This document shows, piece by piece, positions 1-5,087 of a stretch of DNA of 5,087 nucleotides (the first letter of the stretch is position 1; every line of letters starts with the position of its first letter). A model generated the notes under the pieces. The model saw only the letters and a list, made by a program, of their open reading frames with translations, had not been told where the DNA came from and did no database searches. Source of the DNA: Gammaproteobacteria bacterium (GTDB lineage Bacteria > Pseudomonadota > Gammaproteobacteria > DSM-16500); NCBI GenBank assembly GCA_021323555.1, contig JAJONP010000142.1, positions 1-5,087 of the forward strand, read 5' to 3'. The position numbers and the translations under genes are program-made.

Positions 1-78
1 CATAAGTTATTAATTATTATGAATGCCATGATTAAAAAGGGCGAACTATGGAGAGAAACAACTGCCTTTAAAATTTAA
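1..78 (+). CDS. IS110-family transposase (bridge-RNA-type recombinase), C-terminal end only
   Basis: The frame is open from the first base and stops at TAA 76-78, giving 25 residues; the 5' part lies outside the window. The stretch HKLLIIMNAMIKKGELW matches the closing motif of IS110/IS116/IS902 transposases, which typically end with an (R)KLL-hydrophobic-(L/M)NAM-basic-G-x-W pattern after the catalytic serine domain. Known of the family: these DEDD/serine enzymes recombine a circular intermediate at short target sites chosen by a structured noncoding RNA encoded beside the transposase gene. This ending resembles the IS110 group more than the IS1111 group. Whether the rest of the gene is intact cannot be seen. 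The internal ATG at 19-21 is not a likely start, because the motif is already under way upstream of it. Recognition is from motif memory, over a short stretch. Confidence 0.75.
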   Translation, partial: HKLLIIMNAMIKKGELWRETTAFKI

Positions 79-93
79 TTCTCAAGACAGTTG
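59..93. repeat. Imperfect inverted repeat over the transposase stop codon
   Basis: CAACTG at 59-64 pairs with CAGTTG at 88-93. Inward pairing continues with interruptions (66-68 with 84-86, 70 with 82, 72-75 with 77-80), giving 14 of 17 possible pairs around base 76. It covers the last codons of the transposase and its stop. It could act as a weak transcript-end hairpin or as a subterminal signal of the IS. It has no following T-tract, so it is not a standard intrinsic terminator. Confidence 0.45.
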
Positions 94-453
94 CTACACT
101 ACTGCTTGATAAAATCAAAATATCTCACTATTTCAGAAATAGGGAGATATTTCCATTTTATCAAACAGTTATGACTTTATTTTCTGGGAAACACTCAGGC
201 AAAAAATGCAAAACAGGGTTAGGCCTGCTCAGTTGCACACGTCTCTATTATTGGTAAGGGGCGCTCCATCGACCTTAAAAAAGTGCCTTAAGTTATCCGC
301 AAAATATAAAATATTTTTACACTGCGGTAGAGCTTCTCTGACTTCTGAGAAGGTGAGCCCACTTCGGTATCAAGGAATATTTTATGTTTTGATGGATATT
401 ATTAGTAGATGAGAGAAATACAATTATGCAGGCCTTATCCCGTTTCCTATATA
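79..453. other. Gene-free stretch rich in inverted repeats between the IS110 transposase and the secreted-protein gene
   Basis: No convincing coding region is seen on either strand in these 375 bases. Besides the palindrome at 101-169, several smaller hairpins can be read: CTGGG/CTCAG at 184-188/194-198, CTTAA/TTAAG at 274-278/288-292, AAAATAT/ATATTTT at 301-307/311-317 nested in CCGC/GCGG at 297-300/324-327, and CTTCTC/GAGAAG at 333-338/347-352. A long-range pairing joins 216-235 to 421-440 (17 of 20 positions pair, counting G-U). This may be the 3' noncoding tail of the IS, a structured RNA, or the decayed junction between a transposon and the chromosome. The two flanking genes point towards it, so it is a convergent intergenic region and would be expected to contain terminators. 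Confidence 0.6.
101..169. repeat. 69-bp near-perfect palindrome
   Basis: Taking base 135 as centre, 30 of 34 arm positions pair: 128-134 with 136-142, 118-126 with 144-152, 106-115 with 155-164, and 101-104 with 166-169. The mismatches are at 105/165, 116/154, 117/153 and 127/143. Arms this long are far beyond chance in a region this size. The arms are AT-rich and neither side has a T-tract, so a classical Rho-independent terminator is not clearly indicated. A hairpin could still act as a bidirectional transcript end between the convergent genes. Other readings are a small palindromic repeat or MITE, or the stem-loop target beside which an IS110-family element inserted. Confidence 0.85.
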
Positions 454-942
454 TTACCTGTGTTCAGTCACGAGAACCTCACCTTTTTCATCAACTCTGC
501 AGAAAAAATTGGGTTGATCGTCATTTATTTCATTCGCATAAACCAATTTAGGGTTATGCTGTCGGAATCCTAGCATATCAATATCGCACCCGCACCGCGA
601 TTTGCCATCTTTTTGTGCGAAATAGCGAGAGACTAATTCATCAAATTCATTATCAGTTCCATGTTGAGTAAGTTTGTCAACCTCCAAAGTAACGAGAACT
701 TTACCATGGGGAGGAATTTGTTGTGGCATAGTGCCATACTTCTTCATTCTTTCCACCCCTTCTGGGTATAGTGGGCCAGATGGACGAATAACATTATCCC
801 AACCATGCTTTAACGTATAAGAAGTGTCATTATAAATGGTGAAAGTCAATGTTTTGTAAGACGTGTCCGCCATCACAGATGACACCAATAATAGGCTTAA
901 CCCTGTAGCTAAATACACACTGGATAATATTTTTTTTATCAT
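454..942 (-). CDS. Predicted Sec-exported protein of unknown function, 162 residues
   Basis: The N-terminus is a clear signal peptide: basic MIKK, a hydrophobic core at about residues 9-22, and a likely signal peptidase I site after A25 (SSVMA-D). No lipobox cysteine is present, so the mature protein of about 137 residues should be soluble in the periplasm or secreted. The mature part starts with an alternating strand-like segment (TLTFTIYNDTSYTL, 31-44), followed by a proline/glycine-rich stretch at 53-80 and another strand at 81-88, which suggests a beta-rich fold. Three cysteines occur at C117, C119 (a CGC motif) and C148; one disulfide is plausible after export. I do not recognise the family; a resemblance to small beta-sandwich secreted proteins such as aegerolysins is only impressionistic. 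The ATG at 942 fits the signal peptide and is preceded by a modest GAGA-type ribosome site. Codons 2-4 form a run of eight A's. It lies 28 bp downstream of the small ORF at 971-1156. Confidence 0.85.
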   Translation of the reverse strand: MIKKILSSVYLATGLSLLLVSSVMADTSYKTLTFTIYNDTSYTLKHGWDNVIRPSGPLYPEGVERMKKYGTMPQQIPPHGKVLVTLEVDKLTQHGTDNEFDELVSRYFAQKDGKSRCGCDIDMLGFRQHNPKLVYANEINDDQPNFFCRVDEKGEVLVTEHR

Positions 943-970
943 GAAGTTCTCATCATCTCATATGCAAAGA

Positions 971-1156
971 TCAATTGCTTATATTTGCACGTCTTCGTAT
1001 ATGAGTCAATTCTATTTCTATTTTATCAGCCAGCAGTAGCTGATCCTCTTCAGGCGACTGTGACTGTTGGAACATTGCTGTCACTAGCATCTCTTTCCCT
1101 TGGTTCTCCCTTACCTTAAAAAACCAACTGGATGTCGGCATAATAAAAACGATCAA
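971..1156 (-). CDS. Possible small gene, 61 residues, TTG start, unknown function
   Basis: The ORF opens with TTG at 1156-1154, preceded by a good Shine-Dalgarno (AGAGGGA at 1167-1161, four bases away). An in-frame ATG at 1141-1139 (codon 6) is a possible alternative start. The protein begins with a short hydrophobic stretch (MIVFIMPTSSWFF) and becomes charged and probably helical towards the C-terminus (EEDQLLLADKIEIELTHIRR, about 36-55). No family is recognised. It ends 28 bp before the secreted-protein gene on the same strand, so the two could share a transcript. Length is near what chance allows in AT-rich DNA, and the rare start lowers confidence; the ribosome site and gene spacing are the only positive evidence. 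It could also be a remnant of a longer gene. Confidence 0.35.
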   Translation of the reverse strand: MIVFIMPTSSWFFKVRENQGKEMLVTAMFQQSQSPEEDQLLLADKIEIELTHIRRRANISN

Positions 1157-1160
1157 TACA

Positions 1161-1167
1161 TCCCTCT
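1161..1167 (-). promoter_or_regulatory. Shine-Dalgarno deciding a TTG start
   Basis: On the minus strand AGAGGGA is followed by TGTA and then TTG. It is one of the stronger ribosome-binding sequences in the window and the main reason to consider the 61-codon ORF real. The overlapping ATG at 1161-1159 is a dead end: it reads two codons and then TGA. Confidence 0.4.
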
Positions 1168-1283
1168 AATATTTGCTTGATAAAAGTTATGGTTTCAAGA
1201 TAGAGATTTACCCAGAATTTTCTTGCTTTTATTTGTTGATCCATATAGCCGGGCAATATATCAAATTAATTGAAAGGATGTCC

Positions 1284-1328
1284 ATGAATCACACAATTTA
1301 TCTAATCTTTCTTCTTTTACTAGGATAA
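1284..1328 (+). CDS. Possible leader-type hydrophobic micro-ORF, 14 residues (MNHTIYLIFLLLLG)
   Basis: ATG at 1284 is preceded by AAAGGA (1273-1278) at five bases, a near-ideal ribosome site, and the reading frame closes with TAA at 1326-1328. The peptide is almost wholly hydrophobic, like a tiny membrane peptide or a truncated signal sequence. It is antisense to the last codons and stop of the ankyrin gene. No promoter is obvious upstream, and an ORF this short arises often by chance, so only the ribosome site and hydrophobicity support it. Confidence 0.15.
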   Translation: MNHTIYLIFLLLLG

Positions 1329-2125
1329 TTTTCTTGGTTTAAAGCAACAGTATGATCAAGAGAAGAGTTATGCCTTTTTGAAGCAAATTTAAAAAAGCTA
1401 CTATTATAATTGCAGCCATGAGTATAACCACAAATAAGTTTAACGATTGAGTCTAAAAGAGAAAACTCTACTAAGAAATTGTATTGATTTTCTATATGTG
1501 ATCGTCTTTTCTGGATTTTCGCTTTCATTTCTTGGCGAAGTATTTCATAATCACAATAAATAAAAGCATCTTTGTTTTGAGAATTCACTACATTAGCCCC
1601 CTCATCAAGAAGTAATGTTACGGAACTCACCATCCCATACTGAAAAGCATACATCAAAGCAGTCATGTGCTTATGAGGAAGGCCTTGACTAGTAACAAAA
1701 GTACTTAACAAATTTTCTTGATCAACATTCGCTCTAGCATCCAGTAAAAGCTTTAAGCTTTTGTTATCGCCTTTACGTGCAGCTTTAGCTAACGGAAATT
1801 CTCCTATAGCATCACATTTCTCTACATCTGCTTTTTCATGAATAAGATAAGAAATGGTTCTTGTACTTCTTTCTGATAAAGCTATGATTAATGGAGTGTG
1901 ACCATAAAATTTTCTTGGGCGAACCGCTGATAAATTCATATCAACTCCTGCTTTAATTAAGGCATTTATTGTTTCTACCTTATCGTACTTGGCTGCTTCA
2001 TGTATTAGAAAAGAACCCTTTTCAGGATGTGGCTCATGAATAGAAGCATTAAGATCATACCCCCTTTCTTCTACAAAACGCAGTTGTTTAGGTGTTTTAA
2101 AAATGTCTTTTAGATAGATAGGCAT
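1298..2125 (-). CDS. Ankyrin-repeat protein, candidate host-directed effector, 275 residues
   Basis: Four ankyrin-type helix-turn-helix units can be read: about 37-66 (FLIHEAAKYDKVETINALIK then AGVDMN), 74-103 (GHTPLIIALSERSTRTISYL then IHEKADVE), 106-136 (PLAKAARKGDNKSLKLLLDA then RANVD) and 152-182 (MTALMYAFQYGMVSSVTLLL then DEGANV). A longer insert separates the third from the fourth. Residues 190-215 are charged and helical, 216-236 are hydrophobic (LVEFSLLDSIVKLICGY), and the protein ends in PSKRRKIR. There is no signal peptide, so any export would be by a non-Sec route such as a type IV system. Known of the family: ankyrin repeats bind proteins, and Legionellales use many such proteins as translocated effectors. 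The effector role is inference; no secretion genes are visible. The ATG at 2125 has only a weak ribosome site. The gene looks more AT-rich than mutS, which could mean horizontal origin. It lies 63 bp downstream of the mutS stop. Confidence 0.9.
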   Translation of the reverse strand: MPIYLKDIFKTPKQLRFVEERGYDLNASIHEPHPEKGSFLIHEAAKYDKVETINALIKAGVDMNLSAVRPRKFYGHTPLIIALSERSTRTISYLIHEKADVEKCDAIGEFPLAKAARKGDNKSLKLLLDARANVDQENLLSTFVTSQGLPHKHMTALMYAFQYGMVSSVTLLLDEGANVVNSQNKDAFIYCDYEILRQEMKAKIQKRRSHIENQYNFLVEFSLLDSIVKLICGYTHGCNYNSSFFKFASKRHNSSLDHTVALNQENYPSKRRKIR

Positions 2126-2159
2126 ATACTTTAACCAATTAAACTTTAATAGAATCTAA

Positions 2160-2188
2160 ATTATATATATTAAATTCGACTCCCAAAA
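2160..2188 (-). promoter_or_regulatory. Candidate promoter for the ankyrin-repeat gene
   Basis: On the minus strand a perfect TATAAT lies at 2165-2160, 34 bases upstream of the ankyrin start. A poor -35 candidate, TTTTGG (2188-2183), is 17 bases further upstream, right next to the mutS stop codon. This would allow the ankyrin gene to be transcribed apart from mutS. The surrounding DNA is very AT-rich, so a chance TATAAT is possible. Confidence 0.35.
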
Positions 2189-4750
2189 TTACTTAATATT
2201 ATTAAATCCAACCTCTTGCTTTAATTGATACAATAATTCGAGCGCTTCTCGCGGTGATAACTGATCAGGATGAATATTTTTTAATAATTCAATCACTGGA
2301 TTTTCAGGTGTAATTGAAAAATTGTTGCTGGGTAGTGGTATGAATGTGTGTACGTTATTTTCTAAAGTATGGAGTTTTTGCTTTGCCATCTGAATCACTT
2401 CGCGTGGAATACCTGCTAATTGCGCGACTTGAATACCATAGCTTTGATTGGCTGCGCCTGCTTTGATCGTATGTAAAAAAATAATTTTTTCGCCTTGCTC
2501 TACTGCATCAAAATGTTTATTTTTCACAATCGATAACTCATCCTCTAATGCTGTTAACTCAAAGTAATGTGTTGCAAATAAGGTAAATGCTTTTATTTCA
2601 CGTGCCAGATATTCAGCACAGGCAAAGGCTAAAGATAATCCATCAAACGTACTGGTTCCTCGTCCAATCTCATCCATTAATATTAAACTATGCGCTGTGG
2701 CATTATGCAAAATAGCGGCTGTTTCTGTCATTTCAACCATAAATGTGGAACGACCACTTGCTAAATCATCTGCTGCGCCTATGCGCGTAAAAATGCGATC
2801 TACCAACCCAATGCGTGCGGATTTTGCGGGAATAAAACTGCCGATATGCGCTAATAATACGATCAAGGCAGTTTGTCGCATATAAGTGGATTTACCCCCC
2901 ATATTAGGGCCTGTAATCACTAACATGCGTTCATGCTGATTTAACCTAATATCATTGGGGATAAACGGTTGTTCTAAAACAGTTTCAACCACAGGATGTC
3001 GCCCTGCCGTAATAACTATTTCGGAAGTATCTATTAATTCGGGACAACATAAATCTAAACTATCTGCACGTTCCGCCAAATTAGTAAGTACATCTAATTC
3101 TGCTAATGCTTGCGCTGATTTTTGTAAACGAGTTAAGTCGATTAAAATAATCTCTAATAACGCATCATATAATATTTTTTCAAGGGCTAACGCATTATCA
3201 CGACTGCTTAACGCTTTATCTTCATAACTTTTTAATTCAGGCGTAATAAACCGCTCTGTATTTTTTAATGTTTGACGACGAATATAATCTGCAGGTACAT
3301 GCTCGGCTTGCAATCGGCTGATTTCAATATAAAATCCATGTACGCGTGTATATCCTACCTTTAATGTAGAAAGTCCTGTACGTTTTTTTTCGCGTTCTTC
3401 CATTTTAAGTAAAAAATCACCTGCATTTTCACTCAAATTTAATAATTCATCGAGCTCGGTGTCATATCCTTTTGCAATGACACCGCCATCACGAATCGTA
3501 ATCGGGGGACTTTCAACAATGGCTTTATTCAGCAATTGATATAACTCAGGATATTCACAAATATTTTTTGCTAATTCTTTCAATAATGGCGATGTCAATG
3601 CTATTAACTGTTGTTGTAAGGTAGGCAATACACTCAACGTATAACGTAATTCTGTTAAATCACGTGGACGTGCTGTTTTTAATGCAATACGTGTGACAAT
3701 TCGTTCCAAATCGCCCACATTACGTAATAGTTCATGTAATGCTAAATACTGACGATCCATTAAAAGATTTTTAATACTGTCTTGGCGGGCATACAAAATA
3801 GTATGATCACGTAACGGTTGTTGTATCCAACGTTTTAATAAGCGGCTACCCATCGCTGTTGCTGTTTCATCAAACACAGAGGCTAATGTATTCTCTTCAC
3901 CGCCCGATAAATTCGTCACTAATTCTAAATTACGTCTTGTTGCCGCATCCAAAATCACTGTTTCATCACGGCGTTCTATAGAGAGCTTACGCACATGAGT
4001 CAATTGGCCTTGTTGCGTTGCTTTTGCATATTGCAATAAACAACCTGCAGCTGACAATGCAACAGGCATCTCTTGGCAACCAAATCCTGTTAGATCCTGT
4101 GTTTGCATTTGCTCTGTCAACAAACGTATAGCTGTTTCAAGATCAAATTCCCAAGGGGGGCGGCAACGTATACCTGAACGTGCCAATGTCAACGTAAAAT
4201 CTTCACTGACTAATAATTCAATAGGGTTTAATCTTTCTAATTCACTGAATAAAGCATCTTGCCCTTCGACTTCTAATAAACTAAACCGTCCGCTACTCAT
4301 ATCCAATATCGCGATACCGAATTTTTCTTTTTCAGTGTGGAGTGCAACTAAAATAGTATCTTGATTATTTTCTAAGAATGCCGCATCACTGACTGTGCCT
4401 GGCGTTAATATACGGACAACTCGACGCTCTACGGGGCCAACACTCGTTTTAGGATCCCCGATTTGTTCGCAAATCGCAATACTTAACCCTTGCCGTATCA
4501 ATTTCGCCATATAGGATTCTGCTGCATGGTAAGGCACGCCTGCCATGGGAATTGCTCTACCAGAATTTTGGCCTCTGGACGTTAAAGCAATATCCAGTAA
4601 ACGCGCTACTTTTTCTGCATCTTCAAAAAATAATTCATAGAAATCACCTAACCGATAAAACAATAACATGTCAGGGTATTCTGATTTGATTCGTAAATAT
4701 TGCTGCATCATAGGGGTATGTTGTTGAAGCAGAGTGGATTGTTCTATCAT
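2189..4750 (-). CDS. mutS: DNA mismatch repair protein MutS
   Basis: MutS binds mismatches and small loops as a clamp and, with ATP, recruits MutL to start strand-specific repair in the cytoplasm. The protein has 853 residues, the same as E. coli MutS. The mismatch-reading Phe-x-Glu motif is present as GDFYELF (F37, E39) in domain I. Connector, lever and clamp domains follow to about residue 567. The ATPase has Walker [10 protein letters not shown] at 614-622 (K620), the signature loop [13 protein letters not shown] near 665-677, Walker [17 protein letters not shown] with D693 and E694, and FATHYFEL with H728. The C-terminal tetramerisation helices are present ([13 protein letters not shown], near the end). 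All expected catalytic residues are intact, so it should be functional. The start at 4750 matches the family N-terminus ([10 protein letters not shown] at 11-20); its ribosome site is weak, but the upstream gene stops 8 bp before it, consistent with translational coupling. An A8 run encodes E454-K456 and a G6 run lies inside Walker A. Confidence 0.98.
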   Translation of the reverse strand: MIEQSTLLQQHTPMMQQYLRIKSEYPDMLLFYRLGDFYELFFEDAEKVARLLDIALTSRGQNSGRAIPMAGVPYHAAESYMAKLIRQGLSIAICEQIGDPKTSVGPVERRVVRILTPGTVSDAAFLENNQDTILVALHTEKEKFGIAILDMSSGRFSLLEVEGQDALFSELERLNPIELLVSEDFTLTLARSGIRCRPPWEFDLETAIRLLTEQMQTQDLTGFGCQEMPVALSAAGCLLQYAKATQQGQLTHVRKLSIERRDETVILDAATRRNLELVTNLSGGEENTLASVFDETATAMGSRLLKRWIQQPLRDHTILYARQDSIKNLLMDRQYLALHELLRNVGDLERIVTRIALKTARPRDLTELRYTLSVLPTLQQQLIALTSPLLKELAKNICEYPELYQLLNKAIVESPPITIRDGGVIAKGYDTELDELLNLSENAGDFLLKMEEREKKRTGLSTLKVGYTRVHGFYIEISRLQAEHVPADYIRRQTLKNTERFITPELKSYEDKALSSRDNALALEKILYDALLEIILIDLTRLQKSAQALAELDVLTNLAERADSLDLCCPELIDTSEIVITAGRHPVVETVLEQPFIPNDIRLNQHERMLVITGPNMGGKSTYMRQTALIVLLAHIGSFIPAKSARIGLVDRIFTRIGAADDLASGRSTFMVEMTETAAILHNATAHSLILMDEIGRGTSTFDGLSLAFACAEYLAREIKAFTLFATHYFELTALEDELSIVKNKHFDAVEQGEKIIFLHTIKAGAANQSYGIQVAQLAGIPREVIQMAKQKLHTLENNVHTFIPLPSNNFSITPENPVIELLKNIHPDQLSPREALELLYQLKQEVGFNNIK

Positions 4751-4758
4751 AGATTTAT

Positions 4759-5087
4759 CTACTTAAACTCTAAAGACATCTGGGGATTCATATTATTAGA
4801 AATAATTTTATTATTTACCGACTCAGCACGCATCCATGCAGACAATGTTTTGACGAGTTTCGTATCTTGTCCATAATAAAATAAAGAGGCACCGACTGCT
4901 GTCACGGAAGAAGCACCTATGACATAGTTGAAAGTCAATATGGCTGGCAATGGTATGCCGGCAACAAACAATGCAACGCCTATTAGCATGCAAAGTACAC
5001 CGACCATGCGATAGCAATACTTCGATTTTTTTGCAATAAATTCTTTTATTTCTTCATTTGCAATAAATTCTTTTATTTCTTCAATGG
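4759..5087 (-). CDS. Small two-helix membrane protein of unknown function, 5' end outside the window
   Basis: The frame is open to the window edge, giving 108 visible residues before the TAG at 4761-4759. An internal ATG at 5007 could start an 82-residue protein, but the upstream codons form a sensible helical sequence with an exact repeat, so the real start is probably further upstream. Order of parts: a charged amphipathic stretch with two copies of EEIKEFIA, a basic patch (KKSKYCYR), two hydrophobic segments ([16 protein letters not shown] and [20 protein letters not shown], then SLFYYG) that should span the membrane as a hairpin, and a polar tail of about 36 residues ending MSLEFK. I do not recognise the family. 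It lies 8 bp upstream of mutS on the same strand, so the two are very likely in one transcript. A functional link to mismatch repair is not implied; small membrane proteins commonly sit beside housekeeping genes by chance. Confidence 0.75.
   Translation of the reverse strand, partial: IEEIKEFIANEEIKEFIAKKSKYCYRMVGVLCMLIGVALFVAGIPLPAILTFNYVIGASSVTAVGASLFYYGQDTKLVKTLSAWMRAESVNNKIISNNMNPQMSLEFK
5030..5083 (-). repeat. Exact 27-bp tandem duplication inside a coding region
   Basis: Bases 5030-5056 and 5057-5083 are identical and adjacent. At 27 bp the unit keeps the frame and encodes nine residues, seen as EEIKEFIAN followed by EEIKEFIAK. The perfect identity points to a recent duplication or to ongoing copy-number change by slippage. 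More copies may lie beyond the window edge. Confidence 0.9.

Larger units (their letters stand above)
1..100 (+). mobile_element. Right-hand part of an IS110-family insertion sequence; outer boundary unresolved
   Basis: This follows from the transposase C-terminus at 1-78. IS110-family elements usually make no target duplication and lack classical terminal inverted repeats, so the right end cannot be fixed from one side. The end given here is provisional, placed just before the 69-bp palindrome; the true end could be anywhere between the stop codon and roughly base 450. The left end lies outside the window. Confidence 0.4.

Noticed and set aside
206..412. Plus-strand ORF of 68 codons downstream of the IS110 end
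   Set aside because: No recognisable motif, weak ribosome site, and it runs through several inverted repeats; it fits a chance ORF in a noncoding structured region.
79..453. tRNA, riboswitch or CRISPR array in the gene-free region
   Set aside because: No cloverleaf or T-loop motif, no spaced identical repeats, and no riboswitch core that I recognise.
103..1185. 12-base direct repeat TGCTTGATAAAA at 103-114 and 1174-1185
   Set aside because: By my rough count about one exact 12-mer repeat is expected by chance in 5 kb, and the palindrome partner arm is absent at the second site.
1170..1198. Possible promoter for the 61-codon ORF (TTGAAA at 1198-1193)
   Set aside because: The -35 is good, but at 17-18 bases spacing the -10 is only CAAATA/AAATAT, a poor match.
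2697..2885. Plus-strand ORF of 62 codons
   Set aside because: Lies entirely antisense to the conserved ATPase region of mutS, so it is a shadow of that gene.
2955..3227. Plus-strand ORF of 90 codons
   Set aside because: Antisense shadow of the mutS core domain; low-complexity serine/asparagine-rich composition expected from reversed codons.
4823..5017. Minus-strand ORF of 64 codons overlapping the membrane-protein gene in another frame
   Set aside because: Cysteine- and histidine-rich out-of-frame translation; the other frame gives a clean two-helix membrane protein.

Overview
The window looks like a piece of a host-associated, AT-rich gammaproteobacterial chromosome. A full-length MutS with E. 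coli-like architecture and numbering lies next to an ankyrin-repeat protein, an orphan secreted protein and the end of an IS110-family transposase. This mix is typical of the Legionella/Coxiella/Rickettsiella group (order Legionellales). The placement is inferred from family resemblance and gene content only.

Layout. Bases 1-78 (+) are the last 25 codons of an IS110-family transposase that enters from outside the window. Bases 79-453 hold no convincing gene but are rich in inverted repeats, including a striking 69-bp near-perfect palindrome at 101-169. On the minus strand follow a 162-residue Sec-secreted orphan (454-942) and, 28 bp upstream of it, a possible 61-codon small gene with a TTG start and a good Shine-Dalgarno (971-1156). 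Then come an ankyrin-repeat protein with a basic, NLS-like C-terminus (1298-2125), mutS (2189-4750), and a small two-helix membrane protein whose 5' end runs off the window (4759-5087) and which contains an exact 27-bp in-frame tandem duplication.

How the parts relate. The membrane-protein gene and mutS are 8 bp apart and very probably co-transcribed and translationally coupled. MutS is the ordinary mismatch-recognition ATPase, with every key residue intact. The ankyrin gene lies 63 bp downstream with its own possible promoter, so it need not belong to that operon. The part left of mutS (IS end, palindrome, orphan exported protein, ankyrin protein) reads as an accessory segment attached to a housekeeping gene. 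I see no complete new multi-gene system. The items most worth a second look are the IS110 end with its adjacent palindrome and structured tail, and the ankyrin protein as a candidate host-directed effector.
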